Positions 17,152 to 26,808 of a DNA stretch of 64,000 nucleotides are shown here, piece after piece. Positions within the stretch are counted from its first letter, which is position 1; every line of letters begins with the position of its first letter. The stretch comes from Pseudomonas purpurea (GTDB lineage: Bacteria; Pseudomonadota; Gammaproteobacteria; Pseudomonadales; Pseudomonadaceae). The translations under genes were made by a program, and so were the position numbers. Where the stretch lies: the NCBI RefSeq assembly GCF_039908635.1, contig NZ_CP150918.1:2232001-2296000 (forward strand). The letters are read 5' to 3'. The notes under the pieces were generated by a model that was not told the DNA's origin, did no database searches, and was given only the letters and a program-made list of their open reading frames with translations.

Positions 17152-18583
17152 ATGGCCGGCAAAACGCTCTACGACAAGCTCTGGGATTCGCATTTGGTCA
17201 AGCAGCGCGACGATGGTTCGGCGCTGATCTACATCGACCGTCACATCATTCACGAAGTGACCTCGCCGCAAGCCTTTGAAGGCCTGCGTCTGGCCGGGCG
17301 CAAGCCGTGGCGCATCGATGCCAACATCGCGACCCCGGACCACAACGTACCGACCACTCCAGAGCGCAAGGGCGGCATTGCCGCCATCGCCGACGAAGTC
17401 TCGCGTTTGCAGGTTCAGACCCTCGATGACAACTGTGATGAATATGGCATCGTCGAATTCAAGATGAATGACGTGCGTCAAGGCATCGTCCACGTCATCG
17501 GCCCCGGAGCAGGGCGCCACCTTGCCGGGCATGACCGTGGTCTGCGGCGACTCCCACACCTCGACCCACGGTGCGTTCGGCGCGCTGGCCCACGGGATCG
17601 GCACCTCCGAGGTCGAGCACGTGCTTGCCACCCAGTGCCTGGTCGCCAAGAAAATGAAAAACATGCTGGTGTCCGTCGAAGGCACTTTGCCGTTCGGCGT
17701 GACGGCCAAGGACATCGTCCTTGCCGTGATCGGCAAGATCGGCACCGCGGGTGGCAATGGCCACGCCATCGAGTTTGCCGGGAGCGCGATTCGTGAGTTG
17801 TCGGTCGAAGGCCGCATGACCATCTGCAACATGTCCATTGAAGCGGGCGCCCGTGTGGGCCTGGTGGCTGCCGACGAAAAGACCGTGGCCTACGTCAAAG
17901 GTCGCCCGTTTGCCCCGAAAGGCGCGGAATGGGCGTTGGCGGTCGAAGCCTGGAAAGACCTGGTGTCCGACGCCGATGCCACATTCGATACCGTGGTTGA
18001 GCTCGACGCGGCGCAGATCAAACCGCAGGTCAGTTGGGGTACGTCCCCGGAAATGGTCCTTGCCGTGGATCAGAACGTGCCGGACCCGGCCAAGGAAATG
18101 GACCTGGTCAAGCGCGACTCCATCGTTCGCGCCCTGAAGTACATGGGTTTGACCGCCAACCAGGCGATCACCGACATTCAGTTGGATCGTGTGTTCATTG
18201 GTTCCTGCACCAACTCGCGCATCGAAGACTTGCGCGCGGCGGCCGTGATCGCCAAGGGCCGCAAAGTGGCCTCGACCATCAAGCAGGCCATCGTGGTGCC
18301 GGGTTCGGGCCTGGTGAAAGCGCAGGCCGAGTCGGAAGGGCTGGACAAGATTTTCCTCGAAGCCGGTTTTGAATGGCGCGAGCCAGGGTGCTCGATGTGC
18401 CTGGCGATGAACCCGGATCGTTTGGAGTCCGGCGAGCATTGCGCCTCGACCTCCAATCGTAACTTTGAAGGGCGGCAGGGCGCTGGTGGTCGTACGCACC
18501 TCGTCAGCCCGGCCATGGCAGCCGCTGCGGCCGTTAACGGTCGTTTCATCGACGTCCGCGAATTGATCCAGGGAGCGCAGTAA
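17152..18583 (+). pseudogene. leuC: 3-isopropylmalate dehydratase large subunit, frameshifted
   Basis: LeuC with LeuD isomerises 2- to 3-isopropylmalate in leucine synthesis. The N-terminal frame ([14 protein letters not shown] to VHVIGP) is interrupted after about 117 codons, and the protein continues in the +2 frame from [18 protein letters not shown]. One extra C in the run CCCC at 17502-17505 explains the break; removing it gives one 476-residue protein of normal length. The iron-sulphur ligands are present ([35 protein letters not shown]). All residues after the break are well conserved, so this is either a sequencing error or a very recent mutation. It is followed two bases later by leuD. 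Confidence 0.93.
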
Positions 18584-18585
18584 TC

Positions 18586-19230
18586 ATGAAAGCTTTCACT
18601 CAGCACACGGGGCTTGTCGCGCCTTTGGATCGTGCCAACGTCGACACCGATCAGATCATTCCCAAGCAATTCCTGAAATCGATCAAGCGCACCGGTTTCG
18701 GTCCGAACCTGTTCGATGAGTGGCGTTACCTGGACGTGGGCCAGCCGTATCAGGACAACTCCAAGCGGCCGTTGAACAAGGATTTCGTGCTCAACGCCGA
18801 GCGTTATCAAGGCGCCAGCGTGTTGCTGGCCCGTGAGAACTTCGGCTGCGGTTCGAGCCGCGAGCACGCGCCGTGGGCGCTGGAAGAGTACGGTTTTCGC
18901 AGCATCATCGCACCGAGCTATGCCGACATCTTCTTCAACAACAGCTTCAAGAACGGCTTGCTGCCGATCATCTTGAGCGACGCTGAGGTCGATGAACTGT
19001 TTGCACAGGTCGAGGCGAACCCTGGCTACCAGTTGCAGGTCGACTTGCAGGCCCAGACCGTGACCCGTCCTGACGGCAAGGTGCTGAGTTTTGAAATCGA
19101 CGCTTTCCGCAAACACTGCCTGCTCAACGGCCTGGATGACATTGGCCTGACCTTGCAGGACGGCGATGCGATTGCGACGTTCGAAGCCAAGCACCGTGCG
19201 AGCCAGCCGTGGTTGTTTCGCGACGCTTGA
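18586..19230 (+). CDS. leuD: 3-isopropylmalate dehydratase small subunit
   Basis: A 214-residue swivel-domain subunit that completes the aconitase-like active site with LeuC. Typical sequence includes [24 protein letters not shown] at residues 10-33 and [19 protein letters not shown] near residue 83. It is separated from leuC by two bases, so expression is coupled. A REP element follows the stop codon, before the next gene. Confidence 0.97.
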   Translation: MKAFTQHTGLVAPLDRANVDTDQIIPKQFLKSIKRTGFGPNLFDEWRYLDVGQPYQDNSKRPLNKDFVLNAERYQGASVLLARENFGCGSSREHAPWALEEYGFRSIIAPSYADIFFNNSFKNGLLPIILSDAEVDELFAQVEANPGYQLQVDLQAQTVTRPDGKVLSFEIDAFRKHCLLNGLDDIGLTLQDGDAIATFEAKHRASQPWLFRDA

Positions 19231-19254
19231 TTTTGTGTAAGGCGACATGACGCC

Positions 19255-19329
19255 ATCGTGAGCAAGCTCGCTCCCACATTGGATTTGCGTTGTTCACAAA
19301 ACCCCTGTGGGAGCGAGCTTGCTCGCGAT
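19255..19329. repeat. REP pair between leuD and the methyltransferase gene
   Basis: Two 24-base arms, ATCGTGAGCAAGCTCGCTCC.. (19255-19278) and its near-exact inverse complement (19306-19329), are separated by 27 bases. The pair differs from its perfect inversion at one base (GTGAGC against CGCGAT side). It is the same family as the elements at 22605 and 26754. Confidence 0.9.
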
Positions 19330-19377
19330 GAGGCCCGGATAAACACCACAAGGCTTAACCCCAAAAAGGAAGTCCCC

Positions 19378-20145
19378 ATGACCCGCACCGCCCAGCACAG
19401 TCAGGTTGTACAAAAGCAATTCGGTGAACAGGCCTCGGCCTACCTGAGCAGCGCCGTACATGCTCAAGGCACCGAATTCGCGCTGCTACAGGCCGAACTG
19501 GCGGGGCGCGGCGACGCCCGCGTGCTGGACCTGGGTTGCGGCGCCGGTCACGTGAGTTTCCATGTGGCGTCGTTGGTGAAAGAAGTGGTGGCCTACGACC
19601 TGTCCCAGCAAATGCTCGACGTGGTGGCCGCGGCTTCGATTGATCGCGGCTTCAGCAATGTCACCACGGTCAACGGCGCCGCTGAGCGCCTGCCGTTCGC
19701 CGATGGCGAATTCGACTTCGTGCTCAGCCGCTATTCGGCGCACCATTGGAGCGATCTCGGGCAGGCCCTGCGTGAAGTGCGCCGGGTACTGAAACCGGGC
19801 GGCGTGGCGGCGTTCATTGATGTGTTGTCGCCGGGCAGTCCGTTGTTCGACACGTACCTGCAAAGTGTCGAGGTGCTGCGCGACACCAGCCACGTGCGTG
19901 ATTATTCGGCGGGCGAGTGGTTGCGTCAGGTCAGCGAGGCGGGGTTGCACACCCGCAGCACCACGCGTCAGCGCTTGCGTCTGGAATACACTTCATGGGT
20001 CGAGCGCATGCGCACGCCCGAGGTGATGCGCGCCGCGATTCGTGAGTTGCAGCAGTCCATGGGCAGTGAAGTACGCGATTATTTTGAGATTGAGGCCGAT
20101 GGTTCGTTCAGTACAGATGTACTGGTACTGATGGCTGAACGATAA
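19378..20145 (+). CDS. Class I SAM-dependent methyltransferase
   Basis: A 255-residue protein with the Rossmann methyltransferase fold: motif I VLDLGCGAGHVSFHVA (about residues 45-60), AYDLSQQMLDVV, and FDFVLSRYSAHHWSDLGQALREVRRVLKPGG (about 113-143), close to UbiE/BioC-like methyltransferases. The chosen ATG has AAAAAGGAAG in front; a longer upstream frame runs through the REP element and is not credible. It is embedded between leuD and leuB, an arrangement conserved in pseudomonads, but no methylation step is known in leucine synthesis. The substrate is unknown. Confidence 0.88.
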   Translation: MTRTAQHSQVVQKQFGEQASAYLSSAVHAQGTEFALLQAELAGRGDARVLDLGCGAGHVSFHVASLVKEVVAYDLSQQMLDVVAAASIDRGFSNVTTVNGAAERLPFADGEFDFVLSRYSAHHWSDLGQALREVRRVLKPGGVAAFIDVLSPGSPLFDTYLQSVEVLRDTSHVRDYSAGEWLRQVSEAGLHTRSTTRQRLRLEYTSWVERMRTPEVMRAAIRELQQSMGSEVRDYFEIEADGSFSTDVLVLMAER

Positions 20146-20218
20146 GCGCCGAGCGATAGCATTTTTCCCGGTGCCCCCGCGAGCCTGCGGGCGCGCCGAC
20201 TGAAGACATGAGGAAAGC

Positions 20219-21301
20219 ATGAGCAAGCAGATTCTGATTCTCCCAGGTGACGGTATTGGCCCGGAAATCATGGCCGAAGCGGTCAAGGTGCTGGAGCTGG
20301 CCAACGACAAGTATTCGCTGGGCTTCGAGCTGAGCTTTGATGTGATCGGCGGCGCGGCCATCGACAAGCACGGCGTGCCCCTGGCGGACGAAACCCTGGC
20401 TCGCGCTCGCGCTGCCGATGCGGTGCTGCTGGGCGCGGTGGGCGGTCCGAAATGGGACACCATCGAACGTGACATCCGCCCGGAACGCGGCCTGCTGAAG
20501 ATTCGTGCGCAACTGGGTCTGTTCGGTAACCTGCGTCCGGCGATCCTGTACCCGCAACTGGCCGAGGCGTCGAGCCTGAAGCCGGAAATCGTTTCTGGCC
20601 TGGACATCCTGATCGTTCGTGAGCTGACGGGCGGTATCTACTTCGGCGCCCCGCGCGGCACTCGCGAGTTGGAAAACGGCGAGCGTCAGGCGTACGACAC
20701 CCTGCCGTACAGCGAAAGCGAGATCCGCCGTATCGCCCGTGTCGGCTTCGACATGGCGCGTGTTCGCGGCAAGAAACTGTGCTCGGTGGACAAGGCCAAC
20801 GTGCTGGCGTCCAGCCAACTGTGGCGCGAAATAGTCGAACAAGTGGCCAAGGACTACCCGGATGTCGAACTGAGCCACATGTACGTGGATAACGCGGCCA
20901 TGCAACTGGTGCGCGCACCGAAGCAGTTCGACGTGATTGTCACCGACAACCTGTTCGGTGACATCCTGTCCGACGAGGCCTCGATGCTCACCGGTTCCAT
21001 CGGCATGCTGCCGTCGGCCTCGCTGGATGCCAATAACAAAGGCATGTACGAGCCGTGCCACGGTTCGGCGCCGGACATCGCAGGTAAAGGCATTGCCAAC
21101 CCGCTGGCGACGATTTTGTCGGTGTCGATGATGCTGCGTTACAGTTTCAATCAGCAGTCTGCCGCCGATGCGATTGAAAAAGCGGTCAGCCTGGTGTTGG
21201 ATCAAGGGCTGCGCACGGGTGACATCTGGTCGCCAGGTTGCGCGAAAGTCGGAACGCAGGAAATGGGCGACGCAGTAGTCGCAGCGCTGCGGAATCTGTA
21301 A
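20219..21301 (+). CDS. leuB: 3-isopropylmalate dehydrogenase
   Basis: A 360-residue NAD-dependent decarboxylating dehydrogenase, the third enzyme of leucine synthesis. Signatures are [11 protein letters not shown] at the N-terminus, [21 protein letters not shown] (about residues 80-100), [18 protein letters not shown] and the metal/NAD segment [27 protein letters not shown], followed by [18 protein letters not shown]. It starts after AGGAAAGC, a clear ribosome site. Confidence 0.97.
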   Translation: MSKQILILPGDGIGPEIMAEAVKVLELANDKYSLGFELSFDVIGGAAIDKHGVPLADETLARARAADAVLLGAVGGPKWDTIERDIRPERGLLKIRAQLGLFGNLRPAILYPQLAEASSLKPEIVSGLDILIVRELTGGIYFGAPRGTRELENGERQAYDTLPYSESEIRRIARVGFDMARVRGKKLCSVDKANVLASSQLWREIVEQVAKDYPDVELSHMYVDNAAMQLVRAPKQFDVIVTDNLFGDILSDEASMLTGSIGMLPSASLDANNKGMYEPCHGSAPDIAGKGIANPLATILSVSMMLRYSFNQQSAADAIEKAVSLVLDQGLRTGDIWSPGCAKVGTQEMGDAVVAALRNL

Positions 21302-21412
21302 TCTCTCGGGCCCCGCTTTCATTACCGGGCTGAGTTGAAACGTTGCCGAGTGCAGTAGTTTTTACTCAGCCTGACGGAAGGCGGCCCACTTTTTGTTAGG
21401 GGTGTAGTTGCG

Positions 21413-22525
21413 ATGAAACGTGTAGGTCTGATCGGTTGGCGCGGTATGGTCGGTTCCGTGCTCATGCAGCGGATGCTGGAAGAGCAGGATTTCGATCTTA
21501 TCGAGCCGGTGTTTTTCACCACTTCCAATGTCGGTGGCCAAGGCCCGTCCGTGGGCAAGGACATTGCTCCGCTCAAGGACGCTTACAGCATTGAAGAGCT
21601 GAAAACCCTCGACGTGATTCTGACCTGCCAGGGTGGCGACTACACCAGCGAAGTCTTCCCGAAACTGCGTGAAGCCGGCTGGCAGGGTTACTGGATCGAC
21701 GCCGCCTCCAGCCTGCGCATGCAGGATGACGCGGTGATCGTGCTGGACCCGGTGAACCGCAAGGTCATCGACCAGCAGCTCGACGCGGGCACCAAGAACT
21801 ACATCGGCGGCAACTGCACCGTCAGCCTGATGCTGATGGGCCTGGGCGGTCTGTTCGAAGCCGGTCTGGTGGAGTGGATGAGCGCCATGACCTATCAGGC
21901 GGCCTCCGGTGCCGGCGCGCAGAACATGCGCGAACTGATCAAGCAAATGGGCGCAACCCACGCCGCTGTCGCCGATCAACTGGCCGATCCGGCCAGCGCC
22001 ATCCTCGACATCGACCGCCGTGTCGCCGAAGCCATGCGCAGTGATGCCTACCCGACTGAAAACTTCGGCGTGCCACTGGCCGGCAGCCTGATCCCGTGGA
22101 TCGACAAAGAGCTGCCGAACGGTCAAAGCCGCGAAGAGTGGAAGGCCCAGGCCGAGACCAACAAGATCCTCGGTCGCTTCAAGAGCCCGATCCCGGTGGA
22201 CGGCATCTGCGTGCGCATCGGCGCCATGCGCTGCCACAGCCAGGCGCTGACCATCAAGCTGAACAAAGACGTGCCGATTGCCGACATCGAAGGGCTGATC
22301 AGCCAGCACAACCCGTGGGTCAAACTGGTGCCGAACCAGCGTGACATCAGCATGCAGGAGCTGAGCCCGACGAAAGTCACCGGTACCCTGAACGTGCCGG
22401 TTGGCCGTCTGCGCAAGCTGAACATGGGTACGCAATACCTCGGCGCCTTCACTGTGGGCGACCAACTGCTGTGGGGCGCGGCCGAACCGCTGCGTCGCAT
22501 GCTGCGGATTCTGCTGGAGCGTTGA
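21413..22525 (+). CDS. asd: Aspartate-semialdehyde dehydrogenase
   Basis: A 370-residue NADPH enzyme that reduces aspartyl-phosphate to the semialdehyde feeding lysine, threonine, methionine and diaminopimelate synthesis. It shows the Rossmann [17 protein letters not shown] start, and the catalytic cysteine in [11 protein letters not shown] (about residue 135), with the substrate-binding RVGAMR-type segment [17 protein letters not shown]. It is the gamma-proteobacterial type. Essential for the cell wall. It ends at a strong terminator; the next gene is an inactive-looking paralogue. Confidence 0.97.
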   Translation: MKRVGLIGWRGMVGSVLMQRMLEEQDFDLIEPVFFTTSNVGGQGPSVGKDIAPLKDAYSIEELKTLDVILTCQGGDYTSEVFPKLREAGWQGYWIDAASSLRMQDDAVIVLDPVNRKVIDQQLDAGTKNYIGGNCTVSLMLMGLGGLFEAGLVEWMSAMTYQAASGAGAQNMRELIKQMGATHAAVADQLADPASAILDIDRRVAEAMRSDAYPTENFGVPLAGSLIPWIDKELPNGQSREEWKAQAETNKILGRFKSPIPVDGICVRIGAMRCHSQALTIKLNKDVPIADIEGLISQHNPWVKLVPNQRDISMQELSPTKVTGTLNVPVGRLRKLNMGTQYLGAFTVGDQLLWGAAEPLRRMLRILLER

Positions 22526-22544
22526 TCCGCTGATGCAATGAAAG

Positions 22545-22577
22545 AACCCGCGCCTTGAAAGAGGCGCGGGTTTTTTT
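22545..22577 (+). terminator. Intrinsic terminator of asd
   Basis: AACCCGCGCCT and AGGCGCGGGTT form an 11-bp stem with a six-base loop and a run of seven T residues. Confidence 0.94.
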
Positions 22578-22604
22578 ATGGACGTTGTATTGTCAGGCAA
22601 GCCA

Positions 22605-22673
22605 CCATCGCGAGCAGGCTCGCTCCCACAAGGAAATCACTGAACCCTGTGGGAGCGAGCTTGCTCGCGATGG
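22605..22673. repeat. REP pair between asd and usg
   Basis: Arms CCATCGCGAGCAGGCTCGCT.. (22605-22630) and the inverse (22648-22673) differ at one position and enclose a 17-base spacer. It belongs to the same family as 19255-19329. Confidence 0.9.
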
Positions 22674-22767
22674 CGTTGGCACGCACACCCCATATTCCAA
22701 GCAGAATTGCCTCACCGCCAGCCACCCGGTAAAGTGCCGCTCCCCCCGTTTCGCCTGAGGTAGAACC

Positions 22768-23778
22768 ATGAACCAGTCCTTTGATATCGCCGTCGTCGGC
22801 GCCACCGGTACTGTCGGCGAAACACTCGTCCAGATTCTCGAAGAACGCGACTTTCCGGTCGCCAATCTGCACCTGCTGGCCAGCAGTGAGTCGGCCGGGC
22901 ATTCAGTGCCGTTTCGTGGCAAGAATGTGCGCGTGCGTGAAGTCGACGAATTCGACTTCAGCAAGGTTCAACTGGTGTTTTTCGCGGCGGGGCCAGCGGT
23001 AACCCTGAGTTTCGCGCCGCGTGCCAGCGCTGCCGGCTGCATGGTGATCGACCTGTCCGGCGCGCTGCCGTCAGAGCAAGCGCCGCAGGTCGTGCCCGAA
23101 GCCAATGGCGAGGTGTTGGCGAGCCTGAAAAAACCGTTCCAGGTCAGCAGCCCAAGCGCCTCGGCCACGACCCTGGCGGTGGTGTTGGCGCCGTTGCGCG
23201 GTTTGCTGGATCTGCAACGGGTCAACCTGACGGCCAGCCTGGCCGTGTCCGCACAAGGTCGCGAAGCCGTGACCGAGCTGGCGCGCCAGACCGCCGAATT
23301 GCTCAACGTGCGTCCGCTGGAGCCGAAATTTTTCGATCGGCAGATGGCGTTTAACCTGTTGGCTCAAGTCGGTACGCCGGATGCGCAAGGCCACACGCTG
23401 CTGGAAAAGCGTCTGGTGCGCGAGCTGCGTGAGGTCATGGCGCAGCCTTTATTAAAGATTTCCGTCACTTGCATTCAAGCCCCGGTGTTTTTTGGCGATA
23501 GCTTTAGCGTGACCTTGCAGTCAGCCAAGGCGATTGACCTTGCCGCGGTCAACGCGGCGCTGGAATCGGCACCGGGGGTCGAGCTGGTCGAGGCCGGTGA
23601 TTACCCGACGCCGGTTGGCGATGCGGTAGGGCAGGATGTGGTCTATGTCGGCCGGGTACGGACCGGTGTCGATGATCCGGCGGAGCTTAATCTGTGGTTG
23701 ACGTCGGATAACGTACGCAAAGGCGCTGCACTCAATGCTGTGCAGGTGGCTGAGCTGTTGATAAAAGGCCTTGCGTAA
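22768..23778 (+). CDS. usg: Usg-like aspartate-semialdehyde dehydrogenase homologue lacking the catalytic cysteine
   Basis: A 336-residue paralogue of Asd with the full fold: FDIAVVGATGTVGETLVQILEER at the N-terminus and the dimerisation domain to the end (PTPVGDAVGQDVVYVGRVR). At the position of the active-site Cys the sequence reads VSSPSASATTLAVVLAPL, so the nucleophile is absent and reduction of aspartyl-phosphate is not expected. The usg family is known beside truA in enterobacteria and next to asd in pseudomonads; its role is unclear. It is preceded by its own REP-bearing spacer and is followed by fimV. Confidence 0.9.
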   Translation: MNQSFDIAVVGATGTVGETLVQILEERDFPVANLHLLASSESAGHSVPFRGKNVRVREVDEFDFSKVQLVFFAAGPAVTLSFAPRASAAGCMVIDLSGALPSEQAPQVVPEANGEVLASLKKPFQVSSPSASATTLAVVLAPLRGLLDLQRVNLTASLAVSAQGREAVTELARQTAELLNVRPLEPKFFDRQMAFNLLAQVGTPDAQGHTLLEKRLVRELREVMAQPLLKISVTCIQAPVFFGDSFSVTLQSAKAIDLAAVNAALESAPGVELVEAGDYPTPVGDAVGQDVVYVGRVRTGVDDPAELNLWLTSDNVRKGAALNAVQVAELLIKGLA

Positions 23779-23985
23779 AAGATACTTGGCAACAATTTAC
23801 AGAATGATTCTAGCCGAGCGCTATGCTTGGCCTGAACGCTTGAGGCGAGCCGCCATCTGGGGCTTCCAAGGCATAAGTGAAATAATCGCGCGCAACGACA
23901 TCTCGAAGCGGCGCGCAATGCCTTACGGCAGCGGCTATTAACACCTTCTCGCTGGCCGAGGAATGTTCAAAGAAAGGATGAGGCT

Positions 23986-26667
23986 ATGGTTCAAGTTCGC
24001 AAACTGGCGTTAGCAATAGCGGCCGCCTCGGCGCTGTCCTCCGGTATGGCGCATGCCCTTGGGCTTGGGGAACTGACCCTGAAGTCGACGCTGAACCAGC
24101 CCCTGGTTGCGGAAATCGAGTTGCTCGATGTCAAGGATCTCACGGCGGCCGAAGTGGTCCCGAGCCTGGCATCGGTCGATGATTTCGCAAAGGCTGGCGT
24201 TGATCGTCAGGCGTTCCTCAATGACCTGACGTTTACCCCGATGCTCAATGCCAACGGCAAGAGCATCCTGCGCGTGACATCGAGTCAGCCACTCTCCGAG
24301 CCCATGGTGAAATTCCTGGTGCAAGTGATGTGGCCTAACGGTCGACTGCTGCGCGATTACAGCGTGTTGCTCGATCCGTCCAAATTCTCGCCGCAAACCG
24401 CCGATGCGGCCGCGCAACCTGCGCCGGCCCAGGCAGTTACCGCGCCGGTGACCGGCGCCACCAAGGCTGCCCGTTACACCACCACGCCGCGCGATACCCT
24501 CTGGGAAATCGCTGCCAAGGCGCGTAATGGCGGCTCGATCCAGCAAACCATGCTGGCGATTCAGGCGCTGAACCCGGATGCCTTTATTGATGGCAACATC
24601 AATCGACTGAAAACCGGCAAGGTCCTGCGCCTGCCGGACGCTGTGCAGAGCACCACCCTGGCGCAACCCAAGGCGATCGCCGAAGTTGCCGCACAGAACG
24701 CAGCCTGGCGTCAGGGTCGCCGCACGGCAACACGCACCCAGCCCCGGCAGTTGGATGCGACCAAGCGTGCTCGCACTGACGTGGCACCTTCGCCAGTTGC
24801 CGCCAAGGACAACCTGAGCCTGGTCTCTGCGGAGTCTGGCAAGGCGCATGGCAAGGGCGCGGCGGGCGACAGCAAAGCCATCAGCAACAAGTTGGCAGTG
24901 ACCCAGGAAAGCCTCGATACGACCCGGCGCGACAATGCCGAGCTGAAAAGCCGCATGACCGACCTGCAAAGCCAGCTCGACAAGCTGGAACGTCTGATTG
25001 AGCTGAAAAACAATCAACTGGCCAAGTTGCAGGCCGAAGGCGCAGCCCCGGCGGCTCCGACTCTGGCTGCTGCTCAGCCTGCGGCACCGATGGCGGCTGA
25101 GCTGGTTGCCGCGCCGGCAGCGCCAGTGGTCGAGGTCGCGCCGGCACCGGTTATCCCGGCCGTCGTGCCGGAGGTGGCCCCGGCCCCTGCGCCAGTAGAA
25201 ACTCCGGCACCGGTGGCGGGCGACGATCAGAAATTCAACGAGCTGCTGACCAATCCGGTGTTGTTGGGCCTGGTGGGCGGTGGCGCGGTGGCGATGTTGC
25301 TTTTGCTGTTGCTGCTGGCGCGTCGTCGCAAGGCTCAGCAGGAAGCCGAGAAGCATGTGCGCATGGCGCGGGCACTGGCTGAGGAAACTGATTTCTCCGC
25401 CGACCTGGACCTGCCGGAAAGCAGCTTCGAAGGCCTGGAAGTTCCGCCGCCGAGCGTCAAGCTTGCTCCAGCTCCAGCTCCAGCTCCAGCTCCAGCTCCA
25501 GCTCCTGAGCCGGCGCCGGTAGTTGCGCCGGTAGTCATGGCCGAGCCTATCGCCGCTCCGCTGGTGGCTCCCGCCGCCGAGCGTTCGGATGATGTGCTGG
25601 CACAAGCCCAGTCGCATATCGAGAACGGTCGCCTGAACCAGGCTGCCGCGATTCTTGAAGAGGCGATCAAGCAGGAGCCGCAACGCAGCGACCTGCGCTT
25701 GAAGTTGATGGAAGTCTACGGCGGGCAGGGCGATCGTGACGCGTTTATCGCGCAAGAGCGCCAACTGGTGGCTAACGGCAAGAACTACGCAGAAGTCGAG
25801 CAGCTCAAGAAGCGTTTCCCGGCGATGGCTGTGGTGGCTGTTGCAGGTATCGCGGCGGCTGCAATCGCAGCCGAGCTGGACGCCCAGTACGTCAAGGAGC
25901 TGTTGCTCGACGAGCCTGAGCCTGAGCCTGAGCCTGAGGCGCCGGCAGAGCATGCTGAGCTGGATGCGGCTTTCGACCTGAGCCTGGATGACCTGGAAAA
26001 ACCGGCTGTGGCCGTGACTGCTCCGGTGTCTGAGCCTGAGCCTGTTGCTGCTGAAGTCGAGCCTGAGCCCGAGCTGGATGAGTTCCCGCTGGACGACGAC
26101 TTGAGTTTCGAGTCGGTTCTGCAACAGCAGACTGACGCCACGGAAAACCTGGACGACCTGTCGGACTTCGATCTGGATCTGGGTGCCGCCGGTACCGCCG
26201 TCCCGACCTTGAGCGATGATGATTTCCTGCTGAATCTGGACGATGACCTGAAGGATTTGCCGGTGGCCGACGTGCCAACGCTTTCCGAAGGCCTGGCTGA
26301 CGATCTGGAGCTGCCAGCGGATTTCGATCTGTCGCTGGCCGATGAGATGGACGCCCATGCCGAGCCGGACGCGTTTGCCGCCGAGCTCGATGATGTCAAT
26401 GCGGAGCTGGAGCGCTTGTCCCAGAGCCTGGAGCAGCCAGCGGCGACACCGAGCTACACGGCCGAAGACGCAGCGATCGATATCGGTGAGCCGGAGTTCG
26501 ACTTCCTGGCAGGTACTGACGAAGTCGCCACCAAGCTCGATCTGGCGCAAGCCTACATCGACATGGGTGACAACGACGGTGCTCGGGACATTCTCAGTGA
26601 AGTCCTGAGCGAGGGGGATGCCGGTCAGAAGAACGAAGCCAAGGAGATGCTGACGCGTCTGGCGTGA
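23986..26667 (+). CDS. fimV: FimV-type polar peptidoglycan-binding protein
   Basis: An 893-residue protein, close to the usual length, needed in P. aeruginosa for type IV pilus function, polar assembly and twitching. It has a signal peptide (residues 1-25, ending AHA), a FimV N-terminal domain (LGLGELTLKSTLNQPL), a LysM peptidoglycan-binding domain (about 160-215: YTTTPRDTLWEIAAKARNG), a coiled coil (about 305-350), a Pro/Ala-rich linker, one membrane helix (about 424-445), and a long acidic cytoplasmic part ending in a TPR-like FimV C-terminal motif (LDLAQAYIDMGDNDGARDIL). Two hexanucleotide repeats lie in the coding sequence. It is monocistronic, with a terminator after it. Confidence 0.95.
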   Translation: MVQVRKLALAIAAASALSSGMAHALGLGELTLKSTLNQPLVAEIELLDVKDLTAAEVVPSLASVDDFAKAGVDRQAFLNDLTFTPMLNANGKSILRVTSSQPLSEPMVKFLVQVMWPNGRLLRDYSVLLDPSKFSPQTADAAAQPAPAQAVTAPVTGATKAARYTTTPRDTLWEIAAKARNGGSIQQTMLAIQALNPDAFIDGNINRLKTGKVLRLPDAVQSTTLAQPKAIAEVAAQNAAWRQGRRTATRTQPRQLDATKRARTDVAPSPVAAKDNLSLVSAESGKAHGKGAAGDSKAISNKLAVTQESLDTTRRDNAELKSRMTDLQSQLDKLERLIELKNNQLAKLQAEGAAPAAPTLAAAQPAAPMAAELVAAPAAPVVEVAPAPVIPAVVPEVAPAPAPVETPAPVAGDDQKFNELLTNPVLLGLVGGGAVAMLLLLLLLARRRKAQQEAEKHVRMARALAEETDFSADLDLPESSFEGLEVPPPSVKLAPAPAPAPAPAPAPEPAPVVAPVVMAEPIAAPLVAPAAERSDDVLAQAQSHIENGRLNQAAAILEEAIKQEPQRSDLRLKLMEVYGGQGDRDAFIAQERQLVANGKNYAEVEQLKKRFPAMAVVAVAGIAAAAIAAELDAQYVKELLLDEPEPEPEPEAPAEHAELDAAFDLSLDDLEKPAVAVTAPVSEPEPVAAEVEPEPELDEFPLDDDLSFESVLQQQTDATENLDDLSDFDLDLGAAGTAVPTLSDDDFLLNLDDDLKDLPVADVPTLSEGLADDLELPADFDLSLADEMDAHAEPDAFAAELDDVNAELERLSQSLEQPAATPSYTAEDAAIDIGEPEFDFLAGTDEVATKLDLAQAYIDMGDNDGARDILSEVLSEGDAGQKNEAKEMLTRLA
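25465..25506 (+). repeat. Hexanucleotide repeat (GCTCCA)6 inside fimV
   Basis: Six perfect GCTCCA units and one GCTCCT unit encode a Pro-Ala tract just after the membrane helix. Because the unit is six bases, slippage would lengthen or shorten the linker by two residues without changing frame. Confidence 0.95.
25912..25935 (+). repeat. Hexanucleotide repeat (GAGCCT)4 inside fimV
   Basis: Four perfect GAGCCT units encode Glu-Pro dipeptides in the acidic cytoplasmic region. As with the first repeat, copy-number changes would stay in frame. Confidence 0.95.
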
Positions 26668-26687
26668 TGAGCGGCAGGTGGTAAACA

Positions 26688-26717
26688 AAACGGCAGCCCA
26701 TTAAGGCTGCCGTTTTT
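26688..26717 (+). terminator. Intrinsic terminator of fimV
   Basis: AAACGGCAGCC and GGCTGCCGTTTTT form a stem of about 11 bp around a six-base loop, ending in T residues. The A-run on the other side would also serve the convergent M24 gene. Confidence 0.93.
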
Positions 26718-26753
26718 GTTTGTGCGATGAGTAGTGGCGCCTGGTCAATCGCC

Positions 26754-26773
26754 ATCGCGAGCCTGCTCGCGAT
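26754..26773. repeat. Single REP palindrome
   Basis: ATCGCGAGCCTGCTCGCGAT is a 20-base imperfect palindrome matching the stem core of the REP doublets at 19255 and 22605, without the CTCCCACA extension or a partner arm. It is best read as a REP singlet or remnant. Confidence 0.75.
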
Positions 26774-26808
26774 GAGGTCATGACATTCAACGTTGATGTT
26801 GCGGCTGA

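Noticed and set aside
25465-25935. CRISPR-like repetition
   Set aside because: The repeats are six-base coding microsatellites without spacers; no cas genes are present.
24010-26688. 892-codon minus-strand frame opposite fimV
   Set aside because: Mirror of fimV codon bias and repeats; Arg/Gln-rich with no domain.
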